Source: Timonella senegalensis JC301 (lineage in GTDB: Bacteria > Actinomycetota > Actinomycetes > Actinomycetales > Cellulomonadaceae). Taken from it: a stretch of 64,000 nt of DNA. The stretch lies in the NCBI RefSeq assembly GCF_000312125.1, contig NZ_HE978643.1, forward strand, positions 103,104 to 167,103. Direction: 5' to 3'. Each line of letters opens with the position of its first letter. Position 1 is the first letter of the stretch. Positions 34,144 to 43,405 of the stretch are shown piece by piece. The notes beneath the pieces are model-generated. The model saw only the letters and a program-made list of their open reading frames with translations, had not been told where the DNA came from and made no database searches. Position numbers and translations under genes: made by a program.

Positions 34144-35409
34144 ATGCCCTCCCCACGAACGCCGCAGGACGCACCGCACGACGCCCCACTGGAACTAACG
34201 CAGGAGACCACGCAACCCGTGGGAGCCGACGCGGCTGAGGCCGCGTCGAGTGCCGACCCGGTGAGCGCCGACTCTGCCACGCTGGGACGCGAGCCGAATG
34301 CGGGCGGCGAGTCGATCGTCGAAAATCTGGTTCTACTACCCGTGGAACAGGGGCCCGTGGCGCTGACTGAGGCGCTGTGCAACATCGAATCCGTGTCCGG
34401 TAACGAGGCCGCGATTGCGGATGCTATCGAGCAGGTGCTGCGCGGATGCGCGCACCTGGAGGTGACCCGGCTGGGAAATAACGTGATCGCGCGGACCATG
34501 CTGGGGCGTACTCGCCGCGTGGTCGTGGCGGGGCACATCGACACCGTGCCGCTCGCCGGGAACCTGCCGGTGCGTAGGACGGTCATCGAGGGGAATGACG
34601 TGCTGTGGGGGCGCGGCACCGTGGACATGAAGGCCGGCGTGGCAGTCCAGCTCGCGCTCGCCGTGGAGCTGACCAGCCCGCGCCAGGACGTGACCTGGTG
34701 CTTCTACGACAACGAGGAAGTCGCGGCGGACCTCAACGGACTTGGTGTGGTCGCGCGGACACGACCGGACCTGCTGGAAGGCGACTTCGCGATCCTTGGC
34801 GAGCCATCCAACGCCGGAATTGAGGGCGGCTGCAACGGCACGCTTCGCGCCGTCATCACCACCCACGGAACCGCAGCGCACTCGGCGCGGGCGTGGATGG
34901 GCAAGAACGCAATCCACGGCGCACACGAGATCCTTGCGCGCCTCGACTCTTACGAACCCCAGACCATCACCGTGGACGGACTCGACTACCGCGAGGGCCT
35001 CAACGCAGTGGCGATTGTGGGCGGCATCGCGGGCAACGTTATCCCGGACCGGTGCGAGGTCACCGTGAACTTCCGGTTTGCGCCGTCACGAAGCCTCGAA
35101 CAGGCTGAAGCACACGTGCGCGAGGTGTTCTCGGGGTTCGAACTCGAGGTCGCCGACGGGGCTGCAGGGGCGAGGCCCGGACTGGATGACCCCCTGGCGC
35201 TCGAGTTCTCCACGACCGTCCTCGGCCTAACGGGCGGCAGCCCCGCGCCCAAGTACGGATGGACCGACGTGGCACGATTCTCCGCACTCGGTGTGGCAGC
35301 CGTGAACTTCGGCCCGGGGGACCCGATGTATGCGCACAAGGACGACGAACACTGCGAGATCTCACAGATCACCGTGTGTTACGAGGCCTTGAAGTCCTGG
35401 TTGAAATAG
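34144..35409 (+). CDS. dapE: Succinyl-diaminopimelate desuccinylase with an N-terminal extension
   Basis: A 421-residue M20-family metallopeptidase. Metal ligands are visible in VVVAGHIDTVP, WGRGTVDMKAG, FYDNEEVA and, near the end, MYAHKDDEHCE. It hydrolyses N-succinyl-LL-diaminopimelate. The first ~65 residues (PSPRTPQDAPHDAPLELTQE and following) are a low-complexity Ala/Pro/acid-rich extension absent from usual DapE, and they contain one motif copy encoding SIVEN. The ATG at 34144 lacks a ribosome-binding site but is set for leaderless initiation; a start closer to LLPVEQGPVAL cannot be excluded since no good codon is seen there. Confidence 0.9.
   Translation: MPSPRTPQDAPHDAPLELTQETTQPVGADAAEAASSADPVSADSATLGREPNAGGESIVENLVLLPVEQGPVALTEALCNIESVSGNEAAIADAIEQVLRGCAHLEVTRLGNNVIARTMLGRTRRVVVAGHIDTVPLAGNLPVRRTVIEGNDVLWGRGTVDMKAGVAVQLALAVELTSPRQDVTWCFYDNEEVAADLNGLGVVARTRPDLLEGDFAILGEPSNAGIEGGCNGTLRAVITTHGTAAHSARAWMGKNAIHGAHEILARLDSYEPQTITVDGLDYREGLNAVAIVGGIAGNVIPDRCEVTVNFRFAPSRSLEQAEAHVREVFSGFELEVADGAAGARPGLDDPLALEFSTTVLGLTGGSPAPKYGWTDVARFSALGVAAVNFGPGDPMYAHKDDEHCEISQITVCYEALKSWLK
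34314..34327 (-). repeat. Motif copy GATTTTCGACGATC in the dapE N-terminal extension
   Basis: Identical over 14 bases (reverse strand) to the left arm of the hairpin at 1462 and to the copy at 61545. It encodes SIVEN in the plus-strand gene. Confidence 0.75.
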
Positions 35410-35465
35410 CGAAAATTTCCGGTGTCCCAGGCCTGCGACGTGGCCAAGACTACTAGTGTGGAGTC

Positions 35466-36248
35466 ATGACAACTTCGAACCAACAGGCACGGGAAAGCTA
35501 CCGCAAGGGACCAGTCCTCCTGCGCGGCTCCCAGATTCCGCACGAGACTTCCGACAAGCGACTCCTCGATACCTCGCAGAACTCCTCCTGGGTGCACGAC
35601 GACCCTTGGCGAGTCATGCGTATTCAGAGCGAGTTCGTTGAAGGATTCGGGGCGCTCGCGGAGTTGGGTCCTGCAATCTCGATCTTTGGTTCCGCGCGCA
35701 CCAAGCCCGACCACCCTGACTATCAGCTCGCCATCGACGCTGCCACGATGTTCGTGGAACGCGGCTATGCCGTCATCACTGGCGGAGGTCCGGGCGTCAT
35801 GGAAGCCGGCAACAAGGGCGCCCATGAGGCTGGAGGAATTTCGGTCGGCCTTGGCATTGAGTTGCCCTTCGAACAGGGCATGAACCAGTACGTGGACCTC
35901 GGCGTGAACTTCCGCTATTTCTTTGCGCGTAAGACCATGTTTGTGAAATATGCGTCCGGATTCGTGGTCCTGCCGGGAGGGTTTGGCACATTCGATGAGT
36001 TGTTCGAGGCGTTGACTCTGGTGCAGACACACAAGATCACGGAGTTCCCCATTGTTCTGGTGGGAACCGAATACTGGTCTGGTCTGATCAACTGGCTGCG
36101 CGACACGGTCGCGGCCCGTGGCATGATCAACCCCACTGACCTGGACCTCTTCCACATCGTCGATACCGCTGAAGAGGCCGTGCAGATTGTTGCAGACCGC
36201 GCCGATCACATCCGTGAAGCAGCGCTGGCGGAGCCAGTCGAAGGTTGA
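35466..36248 (+). CDS. LOG/TIGR00730-family nucleotide-processing protein
   Basis: A 260-residue Rossmann-fold protein with GGGPGVMEAGNKGAHEAGG and the signature PGGFGTFDELFEALTLVQT. Family members (Lonely Guy proteins) release cytokinin-type bases from nucleoside monophosphates; many bacterial members are nucleotide 5'-monophosphate nucleosidases, once misnamed lysine decarboxylases. The start ATG is at 35466 with GGAG close upstream. It overlaps the folP-like gene by TTGA, so the two are coupled. Confidence 0.88.
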   Translation: MTTSNQQARESYRKGPVLLRGSQIPHETSDKRLLDTSQNSSWVHDDPWRVMRIQSEFVEGFGALAELGPAISIFGSARTKPDHPDYQLAIDAATMFVERGYAVITGGGPGVMEAGNKGAHEAGGISVGLGIELPFEQGMNQYVDLGVNFRYFFARKTMFVKYASGFVVLPGGFGTFDELFEALTLVQTHKITEFPIVLVGTEYWSGLINWLRDTVAARGMINPTDLDLFHIVDTAEEAVQIVADRADHIREAALAEPVEG

Positions 36249-37243
36249 GTTCCCTCGTAAACGGTCAGAGCCTGTGGCTCCGGGGTGCCCCTGTCGGGGG
36301 TGCGCGGGCTGGAGCGGTTGGTGATGCTGCAAGCGCCGACAGTGCCGCCTCGACGGGCAGCACTTCGGCCGCAATCATGGCGATTATCAACCGGACCACT
36401 GACTCCTTCTTTGCTGGCGCTCGGCAGATGGATGACACCGTCGCGCTGCGCGCCGCCGAAAACGCTCTAGAAAACGGCGCCCAGATTGTCGACATCGGGG
36501 GAGTGCGCGCTGGCGGAGGCCCCGTGGTGAGTGAGTCCGAGGAGATTCGCCGCGTCGTGCCGTTTGTGAACGTGGTGCGCGAGGAGTTCCCAGAGCTGCT
36601 GATTTCCGTGGACACGTGGCGTTCCGGGGTGGCTCGGGAGGTCGCTGCGGCTGGAGCCGACCTCATCAATGACACGTGGGCAGGCCACGATCCCGACGTT
36701 GTCCACGTCGCCGCGGAGTTCGGCATCGGTGTGGTCTGCTCCCACACCGGCAACATGATCCCGCGGACTGACCCGTTCCGGGTCACGTTCCCGGCTGTGG
36801 TGCAGGCGGGTGCGGAGTCGGGCCCCGCTGGCGCGGACCCCAAAAACGGAATTATCGACGATGTTGTTGCGACCCTTCGCACGGCTGCTTCCCGGGCGGT
36901 TGCGGCGGGTGTGGACCCGCGCTCCGTCATTGTCGACCCAACACACGACTTTGGGAAGAACACCTGGCATTCGCTGCACCTGATGCGGAACACGTATCGC
37001 CTTGCGGAACTGGGTTTTCCAGTGCTTATGGCGCTCTCACGCAAGGATTTTGTGGGTGAGACTCTTGACGTGCCCGCGGATGAGAGGCTCGAGGGCACAC
37101 TCGCGGCTACCGCGGTGGCCGCATGGCAGGGAGCCACGATCTTTAGGGCACACGACGTTCGGGCGACTCGACGAGTCCTGGACATGGTTGCCGCGATGCG
37201 CGGCGATCTAGCGCCCATGAGGGTAACTCGGGCTGTCGACTGA
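36245..37243 (+). CDS. Dihydropteroate synthase paralogue of the FolP2 type
   Basis: A 332-residue TIM-barrel protein with pterin-synthase landmarks: MAIINRTTDSFFAGARQ in place of the usual NVTPDSFSDGG, IVDIGGVRAGGGP, SVDTWRSGVA, DPTHDFGKNTWHS and MALSRKDFVGETL. The SHTGNMIPRTDPFRV and DPTHDFGKNT segments resemble mycobacterial FolP2 (Rv1207), for which dihydropteroate synthase activity has not been shown. The true substrate may therefore differ from that of FolP1. The start is TTG 36245, overlapping the stop of the LOG gene. The motif core ATTATCGACGAT lies at 36851-36862. Confidence 0.85.
   Translation: MSSLVNGQSLWLRGAPVGGARAGAVGDAASADSAASTGSTSAAIMAIINRTTDSFFAGARQMDDTVALRAAENALENGAQIVDIGGVRAGGGPVVSESEEIRRVVPFVNVVREEFPELLISVDTWRSGVAREVAAAGADLINDTWAGHDPDVVHVAAEFGIGVVCSHTGNMIPRTDPFRVTFPAVVQAGAESGPAGADPKNGIIDDVVATLRTAASRAVAAGVDPRSVIVDPTHDFGKNTWHSLHLMRNTYRLAELGFPVLMALSRKDFVGETLDVPADERLEGTLAATAVAAWQGATIFRAHDVRATRRVLDMVAAMRGDLAPMRVTRAVD
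36850..36863 (+). repeat. Variant motif copy in the folP2-like gene
   Basis: AATTATCGACGATG, matching the ATTNNCGACGAT core and, over that core, identical to the right arm of the hairpin at 5415. It encodes IIDD. Confidence 0.45.
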
Positions 37244-37407
37244 GAGTGTCGGCAGTTCGATGCCGGCGTTTCGCGGACAGGGCAAACGAGCAGATGAGGC
37301 GCCAAAAGCCTAGAGATTCATCAACTATTAGGTAAAATGGACAATAAGTTTACCGCCCCTTTAAGTTCTGAGCGTTCGACGTGGAGCTCAATGATTGGAG
37401 TACCCCA

Positions 37408-37575
37408 ATGGCTGCAATGAAGCCTCGAACAGGTGATGGCCCAATGGAAGTAGCAAGGGAAGGGCGCGGCATCATCATGCGAGTACCACTGGAAGGTGGA
37501 GGCCGACTCGTTGTGGAGCTCAACCAAAGTGAGGCCAATGAGCTCGGACGAGCTCTCGAAGCAGTAACGGAATAG
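37408..37575 (+). CDS. DUF3117 protein
   Basis: A 55-residue protein, AAMKPRTGDGPMEVAREGRG at the start and ELNQSEANELGRALEAV near the end. This family is small, highly conserved and nearly confined to actinobacteria; its function is unknown. ATG 37408 is chosen because GGAG lies eight bases upstream; a GTG at 37381 would add nine unconserved residues. Three bases separate its stop from the aminopeptidase start, so both share a transcript. Confidence 0.9.
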   Translation: MAAMKPRTGDGPMEVAREGRGIIMRVPLEGGGRLVVELNQSEANELGRALEAVTE

Positions 37576-37578
37576 ATC

Positions 37579-39168
37579 TTGACACCTCGTGCAAAATTCC
37601 CAGCAACACAACCCGAACCCATCACGGTTGGGCGTGAACTTCCAGCAATCTCGGTAAGTCCAGGGACGATTGAGTCCTGTGACTTCCTTGATGCGGAGTC
37701 GGTTGACGCGATTGCCGTTGGCGTTGGAGCGCCTATCGCGGGCGATGACGAACTGCAGCCCCGTGCGGGGACAGTGCATGCCTCGGCACGTTATCGTATC
37801 GATTTGGCGGAACTAGCCCATCGCTCGCATTTCAAGGCCGCGCCGGGCACAACCCACGTGATCGACCTTCCTGTTACCCACCGGGGTTCCGGGGCTGTTC
37901 TCCCATGGCAGGGTCTTCCACTTCGCATCATTCTCATGGGTGTGGGGCAGGGAACCGACGACGACTTGCGCAAGGCAGGCGCTGCACTCGCCGAGGTGAG
38001 CAAGGGGCTGGGCAAGGTCGTTACCACCGTCGCCGCACGGTCCGATGATCGGGGAACCCGCCACTTTGTGGAGGGATACCTGCTGGGTGCGTACTCGAGT
38101 TGGTCACGCAAGGCCAAGGCAGCACCGGTTCCGGCACAGGAGCTCGTGCTCCTCGGTCCAAACAGCCAGGAGGCCGTGGATACCGCTCGTCGCCACGCTT
38201 GGCTAACCTGGATCGCCAGGGACCTCGCCACCATTCCGTCCAACATCAAGACCCCCGCCTGGCTCGCCTCCCAGTTTGTGGCTATCGCCAAGACGTACGG
38301 CGTGGAAGCTAAGACATGGTCGGGCAAGCAGCTCAAGGACCAGGGCTTTGGCGGAGTCGAGGCGGTGGGTCAGGGATCCGTGAATCCTCCCGTTATGGTG
38401 CAGCTGAGTTACGTGCCGGAGAAGAAAGCCAAAGACCACAAGCACGTTGTGCTCGTAGGTAAGGGCATCTCGTTCGACACCGGTGGTATCTCGATCAAGC
38501 GACCGCGCGAAACAATGATCACCATGAAGACGGACATGACCGGGGCCGCTGACGCGTTCGCGGCAGTCATTGGTGCCGCGACGAGCAAGATTGGACACAG
38601 CGTTACGGCGATGCTCCCGCTCGCTGAAAACCACTTTGGTGCCAACTCCACACGTCCGTCAGATGTCATCACCATTTTCGGCGGCAAGACCGTAGAGATT
38701 GCAAACACAGACGCCGAGGGCCGTGTGGTCATGGCAGACGCGCTTGCATATGGATCGCTGGAGCTCGGCGCCGACCTTCTGATTGACGTTGCCACACTGA
38801 CTGGTGCTGCGGCCATGTCGCTCGGGCACAGCCACGCCGCGCTCTTCACAAACAATGAGGATCTCAGCAAGCGGTTCCTTGAGGCGGCTGAAGAGACCGG
38901 GGAAGCGCTCTGGCGGATGCCGTTGGTGCATGAGTACTCTGAGGCACTTGAATCGCAGGTCGCCGACCTGCGAAACATTCCGGAGCATGCGGCGGGAGCC
39001 GGTGCAGTTGTGGCGGCTCTGTTCCTTGAGCAGTTTGCGAACGGCTTGCCGTGGGTTCACCTCGACATTGCCGGTCCGTCACACCGAAACAGCAAGCACC
39101 ATGAGGCCAACAAGGGTCCCACGGGCTTCGGTGCACGGGTGGTCCTCGAGGTTCTCGAAAAGTTGTAG
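37579..39168 (+). CDS. pepA: Leucyl aminopeptidase (M17 family)
   Basis: A 529-residue cytosolic metalloaminopeptidase. The C-terminal catalytic domain has VGKGISFDTGGISIKR (catalytic Lys and metal ligands), MKTDMTGAADAFAAV and the family signature NTDAEGRVVMADAL. It removes N-terminal residues from peptides and could use peptides brought in by Opp. The TTG at 37579 lies directly behind the DUF3117 stop and depends on coupling, as no separate ribosome-binding site is seen. A strong terminator stands about 140 bases downstream. Confidence 0.92.
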   Translation: MTPRAKFPATQPEPITVGRELPAISVSPGTIESCDFLDAESVDAIAVGVGAPIAGDDELQPRAGTVHASARYRIDLAELAHRSHFKAAPGTTHVIDLPVTHRGSGAVLPWQGLPLRIILMGVGQGTDDDLRKAGAALAEVSKGLGKVVTTVAARSDDRGTRHFVEGYLLGAYSSWSRKAKAAPVPAQELVLLGPNSQEAVDTARRHAWLTWIARDLATIPSNIKTPAWLASQFVAIAKTYGVEAKTWSGKQLKDQGFGGVEAVGQGSVNPPVMVQLSYVPEKKAKDHKHVVLVGKGISFDTGGISIKRPRETMITMKTDMTGAADAFAAVIGAATSKIGHSVTAMLPLAENHFGANSTRPSDVITIFGGKTVEIANTDAEGRVVMADALAYGSLELGADLLIDVATLTGAAAMSLGHSHAALFTNNEDLSKRFLEAAEETGEALWRMPLVHEYSEALESQVADLRNIPEHAAGAGAVVAALFLEQFANGLPWVHLDIAGPSHRNSKHHEANKGPTGFGARVVLEVLEKL

Positions 39169-39310
39169 GTGAACTGGGCCTAGTGACAGCCAGGGGCCGT
39201 GTGGCCGTGCGTTTCATTGTTCCGTTGGGTGTTGGTGCTCGGCGTGACACTGGAACTCGGTATGACTCTTGCGCTGGCAAAGCATCAGGCAACGTGGACC
39301 TAACAGAACA

Positions 39311-39357
39311 TGAAAAAGGTTGGGCCCCGCACGCAGTGCGGGGCCCAACCTTTTTCA
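39311..39357. terminator. Strong bidirectional intrinsic terminator
   Basis: Perfect 22-bp stem (39311-39332 with 39336-39357), three-base loop, G+C-rich core and A5/T5 flanks on both strands. It serves the aminopeptidase and the convergent O-methyltransferase. Confidence 0.92.
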
Positions 39358-39395
39358 CATACGATCGCGGCGCGTTCGCATGTGAACCTGAGGTC

Positions 39396-40025
39396 CTAGC
39401 GCTTGGTAGCTAGCAGGAGGCCGTTGCCGGTTGGCTGAAGGGAGACTATCCACGCGCTGTCCTCCAGGAGACTGCGGCCGATCTCACGCAAGAGTGAGGG
39501 CACTTCCTCACGGTTAGCGGGGTCGGCAACCTTGCCGTACCAGAGGGCGTTGTCCAAGATCAGGAGACCGCCAGTGCGCAGGAGCCGGAGCGCCTGAGTG
39601 ATGAATGAGGGATAGTCGATGGCCTCCGTGCCCACAAAAATGAGATCGTAGGCGCCGTCTGCAAGCCTAGGCAGAACCTCAAGTGCATGACCGGTAATGG
39701 TGCGGGTGCGGGTTGACTTGATTCCTGCGTTGGCAAACTCCGCCTTGGCTGCCTTGTGGAACTCGCGCTCAGAATCGATGGTGGTTAGGACACCCTCGGC
39801 ATCCATGCCTTCGAGCAGCCACATTGATGAAACGCCGGTTCCCGTGCCTATCTCCACTACGGAGCGGGCACCGCTGATTGCCGCCAGCTGGCGCAGCGCA
39901 GCGCCCGTTCCCGGTGAAACAGAGGGACACCCTAATTGACCCGCTCGCTCGCGGGCGGAGGCTATCGCGTCGGACTCCGCAACAAAGAGTTCGCTGTACG
40001 TCCAGTTCTGCGCTTTTTCCGACAC
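39396..40025 (-). CDS. SAM-dependent O-methyltransferase (catechol/caffeoyl-CoA type)
   Basis: A 209-residue class I methyltransferase. The SAM-binding motif is VVEIGTGTGVSSMWL, followed by LTTIDSEREFHKAAKAEF, YDLIFVGTEAIDY and ILDNALWYGKVADP, the order seen in the O-methyltransferase 3 family. In actinobacteria such a gene often stands beside sigE, as here. Substrate unknown. GTG 40025 is chosen because GGGAGG precedes it; the long upstream reading to 40430 overlaps the sigE leader and is not coding. Confidence 0.85.
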   Translation of the reverse strand: MSEKAQNWTYSELFVAESDAIASARERAGQLGCPSVSPGTGAALRQLAAISGARSVVEIGTGTGVSSMWLLEGMDAEGVLTTIDSEREFHKAAKAEFANAGIKSTRTRTITGHALEVLPRLADGAYDLIFVGTEAIDYPSFITQALRLLRTGGLLILDNALWYGKVADPANREEVPSLLREIGRSLLEDSAWIVSLQPTGNGLLLATKR

Positions 40026-40351
40026 GTTTCCTCCCAGGGTATTTGTGTCCCTCAGTTTAGCGGCGCTGGCCGCCGCACAGGTCAGCCGCGCCCAAGTGTG
40101 TGGGTGTGATTCAGTCGATCCGCCTAGTTCAGCCGATAGTGGAATATGTGATTGCGCCGTGAAGGGCTCCCGAATGATGGTCAAATCTTGGCAAAGTCCT
40201 GAAATACTTGAACCCAGAGCGCGTGCACCGTCATAGCGGAACGCGCATGCGTGTCCGCGCGCCAACTCTGGCCGTCCGGGATGGGCTTTTGCATCCAAAG
40301 CCCACGCACCGAGTTGTACCTGCGATGCATAACCCCCGCAAAGGAAAACTG
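40026..40351. other. 326-base divergent promoter region between O-methyltransferase and sigE
   Basis: No gene is seen. It must hold promoters in both directions. A palindromic CGCATGCG lies within GGAACGCGCATGCGTGTCC near 40239-40257; GGAAC fits half of an ECF -35 element but I find no matching GTT -10, so no promoter is called. Confidence 0.5.
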
Positions 40352-41035
40352 ATGACATCTGGTTCGGCAGACCCTCAAGCGGACGCGCATGCCGCAAGTC
40401 CGGTGACGAGTTCCACGCCTTGGGAGACAATCGTTGCCGAGCACTCGCAGCGTGTCTACCGTCTGTCGTACAGGCTCACTGGAAACCAACAGGACGCGGA
40501 GGACCTCACGCAAGAGGTGTTCATTCGCGTCTTCAAGTCGCTAGGCAACTTCCAACCGGGGTCCTTTGAAGGATGGCTGCACCGCATCACCACGAATGTA
40601 TTCCTGGACCAGGTCCGTCGCAAGAAACGCATCCGCATGGACCACATGGGGGAGGAAGCGGCGACGTACGCCGACACCTCCGAATTTGGCAGCCCCGAGC
40701 GCGGGTTTGAGCACCTCAACCTCGACTACGACATCCAGGAGGCGCTCGACAAGCTCGCACCTGAGTATCGGGTGGCCGTTGTTCTGTGCGACATTGAAGG
40801 CCTGCCCTACGAGGAAATCGCTGCAACGCTGGGGATCAAACTGGGCACTGTGCGGTCTCGAATCCACCGCGCACGCTCACAACTACGAAAGCACCTCGCG
40901 CACAGGGCGCCCCGCGGGGCAACGGGGAACCCCAGCATCTCGGGTGACGCGCCACTCGAGCTGGTGCCCGCCCAACCGCTGACGCCGTTGTTCAAGGCCG
41001 GTGAACTGGACTCCACCGCAAGGATCGCGTCATGA
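40352..41035 (+). CDS. sigE: ECF RNA polymerase sigma factor, SigE type
   Basis: A 227-residue ECF sigma factor. Region 2 runs [20 protein letters not shown] with [13 protein letters not shown]; region 4 is [20 protein letters not shown] with [26 protein letters not shown]. It directs polymerase to envelope-stress promoters. The order sigE, anti-sigma, htrA-like, tatB is the same as around mycobacterial sigE, which supports the name. ATG 40352 follows AAAGGAAA. It overlaps the anti-sigma gene by four bases, keeping the two proteins in balance. Confidence 0.92.
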   Translation: MTSGSADPQADAHAASPVTSSTPWETIVAEHSQRVYRLSYRLTGNQQDAEDLTQEVFIRVFKSLGNFQPGSFEGWLHRITTNVFLDQVRRKKRIRMDHMGEEAATYADTSEFGSPERGFEHLNLDYDIQEALDKLAPEYRVAVVLCDIEGLPYEEIAATLGIKLGTVRSRIHRARSQLRKHLAHRAPRGATGNPSISGDAPLELVPAQPLTPLFKAGELDSTARIAS

Positions 41036-41979
41036 GCGCGCACCTAGGGTCACTCATCAGCGCGCTCGTTGACGATCAACTTCCTCCGATTGAGCGCGAA
41101 CGCGCGTTGTCGCATGCCGCAGGCTGCGCGCAGTGTGCGCAGGAGATTTCTGCCACCCGAGCAGCGCGTGGGATTCTGGCCTCTGGGTCCCAACCTACCG
41201 TGCGTACCGACTTCCTTTCTGGACTCATGAGCATGGCTGCGATGGAAAAAGACTCGCAGGCTGCGGCAGATGAGGTGCGACCTTCCGACAACCCCTTTAT
41301 CGTTCGCGAGGCCATTCCTACGTGCAAGTTCTCGGGCGAGATTCTGCGCCGGAACCGGGCCCGGAAGGCCGCCAAGGTCATGGTGCCGGTGTTACTGAGC
41401 GGGGGCCTCGCTTTTGCGTTTACGCTCGGTGCACGGCCGCTCGTAACGCCGGAAGTTGGCCAAGATTTTCTGAGTTCGCGCTTGTCACTGATGAACTCAA
41501 ACCCGTGGTTTGTCCCCGTTCATGAGGTGAGCTCTGACGCTGACCCGGGCGCAGTGGACGACACCAAGTTTGTTTCGTGGATGCGTGGTCACGGGTGGCG
41601 GGTTCCTGAGAACATGGCGGACACTGTCACGGTGAAGCAGGTTGGCTACTCGAGCGATTCTCCGCACGAACTCGAAATCACTCTCGATACTTCCGCGGGT
41701 CCAGTGCTCCTTACAGAGCGCAAGGGGGACCTTGACGATGAGGCGATCTCAGAGGCCACGGTGATCGAGCACGAGGGTGGTCCCATCTATGTGCTCAGTA
41801 ATTCACCTACGCGACTCATTTGGCAGAGCGGAGACACCGTCATGGAACTTGTCTCGATGGCGACGGTTGATGAACTGGCGTCTATCACGCGGACATTCAA
41901 TGTTGACCGGTACGATGATGGTCTTAGCGCGCGTATGGTGCGCGGATTCTACGATTTAGCAGGGGTCGTAAGTGAGTAA
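41032..41979 (+). CDS. Zinc-binding anti-sigma factor with a large extracytoplasmic domain
   Basis: A 315-residue protein. The N-terminal anti-sigma domain has the zinc motif H-x3-C-x2-C (His28, Cys32, Cys35), which binds SigE in the cytoplasm. A membrane helix ([19 protein letters not shown]) lies at about 119-137, and the remaining ~175 residues are outside. Mycobacterial RseA has about 150 residues and no such domain, so this form may sense an envelope signal directly, with the HtrA-like protease beside it as a possible activator. Its last bases overlap the protease start (GTGAGTAA). Confidence 0.88.
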   Translation: MSAHLGSLISALVDDQLPPIERERALSHAAGCAQCAQEISATRAARGILASGSQPTVRTDFLSGLMSMAAMEKDSQAAADEVRPSDNPFIVREAIPTCKFSGEILRRNRARKAAKVMVPVLLSGGLAFAFTLGARPLVTPEVGQDFLSSRLSLMNSNPWFVPVHEVSSDADPGAVDDTKFVSWMRGHGWRVPENMADTVTVKQVGYSSDSPHELEITLDTSAGPVLLTERKGDLDDEAISEATVIEHEGGPIYVLSNSPTRLIWQSGDTVMELVSMATVDELASITRTFNVDRYDDGLSARMVRGFYDLAGVVSE

Positions 41980-43351
41980 TCCATATCTTGGCAATGGATC
42001 CGAAGAGCGCTTTGCGCCCCATGGGCTCCCGCCCGTGCCTTCGCCTCCAGATCTGATGTCGCAGGCCCCCGTAGAAAATGCGACAGGTTACCCCCAGCCG
42101 TACTCACAGGGGCAGTCACGCACCCACACGAACGCTCAGGCTGGAGCCACGTACTACGCGCGCCAGCCTTACATGAGTACGCCGCAAGGCGATCCGCTCA
42201 ATGGCTTTGGATATGCCGACACGACCACTCAGGGGGCCGCTACCAAGCGAGTCCGGGGGAAGATCGGATTTGGCACAGTGGTTGGGCTGATGCTCGCCTC
42301 GGTGCTTGCGGGGGCAGCCGGTGGCGCGTGGGTCGCGGCAAACGATTCGGATCCCGGCAGGGAAGCCGCAACGATCAACCAGGTCCAGCCGGGCACACCA
42401 AGCGCAGAGCGGCCCGATGGTTCAATCGCTGACGTTGCCGCAAAGGTGCTTCCATCCGTGGTCTACATAGAGGTTGCCACCAAGGACGGCGCTGCTACAG
42501 GGTCGGGATTCGTGATTTCCGAAAATGGGTACATCCTAACCAACAACCACGTTGTTGCTGAGGGTGCCGATGGCGCCGAGCTTCGAGTAACTTTCTCGGA
42601 TGGTAGTGAGGAGGTCGCCCAACTCATCGGCCGAGCCGTTGAGTACGACATCGCGGTGATCAAGGTTGCGAAGTCCGGTCTGAGCACACTCACCCTCGGA
42701 GACTCGGACAACGTAGTGGTGGGCGATCCAGTCATTGCAGTCGGCGCACCGCTTGGCCTTGAGGGCACAGTGACCACGGGCATTGTCTCAGCGCTCAACC
42801 GCCCGGTAACGGCAGGGGAAACGGGGACTGCCGCTTACATAAATGCGATCCAGACAGACGCGGCGATCAACCCGGGTAACTCGGGTGGTCCGCTGGTCAA
42901 TAGCGCGGGCGAGGTCATCGGCATCAACTCGGCGATCGCGCAGACTCCGAGCCAAGTCCTCGGTACCACGGCGGGAAACATTGGACTCGGATTTGCGATC
43001 TCGTCCAATCAAGCCGCGCGCACTTCAAAGCAAATTATCGACAAGGGCTTCGCTACATTCCCGATTATCGGTGTGCTCCTAGATTCGAGTTACACCGGTG
43101 AGGGAGTTCAGGTTACGACCTCGGCTCAGGGTGGCGTGCAACCCGTGACCCCAGATGGCCCCGCCGACCGAGCCGGGATCGTCGCAGGTGACATCATCCT
43201 TGCCATTGACGGTCGCCCTGTTTCTCAGTCGGATGAGCTCATCGTGTCCATCCGTTCGCGAGCCCCGGGGGAGACCGTAACGCTCACCTTGCGCAACGGA
43301 GATTCACAACGTGATGTTAAGGTGACCCTCGGCGAAGCTAAGAGCGAGTAG
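41972..43351 (+). CDS. HtrA-like S1C serine protease with PDZ domain
   Basis: A 459-residue envelope protease. About 95 cytoplasmic residues rich in Pro, Gln and Tyr precede one membrane helix (VVGLMLASVLAGAAGGAWVA). The trypsin-like domain shows His in LTNNHVV (near 193), Asp in EYDIAVIKV (near 226) and Ser in NPGNSGGPLVN (near 304); a PDZ domain follows (GPADRAGIVAGDIILAIDGR). It degrades misfolded exported proteins and may cleave the neighbouring anti-sigma factor. GTG start within the anti-sigma stop region. Confidence 0.93.
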   Translation: MSNPYLGNGSEERFAPHGLPPVPSPPDLMSQAPVENATGYPQPYSQGQSRTHTNAQAGATYYARQPYMSTPQGDPLNGFGYADTTTQGAATKRVRGKIGFGTVVGLMLASVLAGAAGGAWVAANDSDPGREAATINQVQPGTPSAERPDGSIADVAAKVLPSVVYIEVATKDGAATGSGFVISENGYILTNNHVVAEGADGAELRVTFSDGSEEVAQLIGRAVEYDIAVIKVAKSGLSTLTLGDSDNVVVGDPVIAVGAPLGLEGTVTTGIVSALNRPVTAGETGTAAYINAIQTDAAINPGNSGGPLVNSAGEVIGINSAIAQTPSQVLGTTAGNIGLGFAISSNQAARTSKQIIDKGFATFPIIGVLLDSSYTGEGVQVTTSAQGGVQPVTPDGPADRAGIVAGDIILAIDGRPVSQSDELIVSIRSRAPGETVTLTLRNGDSQRDVKVTLGEAKSE

Positions 43352-43405
43352 CGCACGGATGCACGTGCGCACCGACCATTCGGCACACATGAAGGCAGGA
43401 AAGTA

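Noticed and set aside
40208..40351. Upstream extension of sigE
   Set aside because: The extra 48 residues are basic and unconserved, and AAAGGAAA before ATG 40352 marks the proper start.
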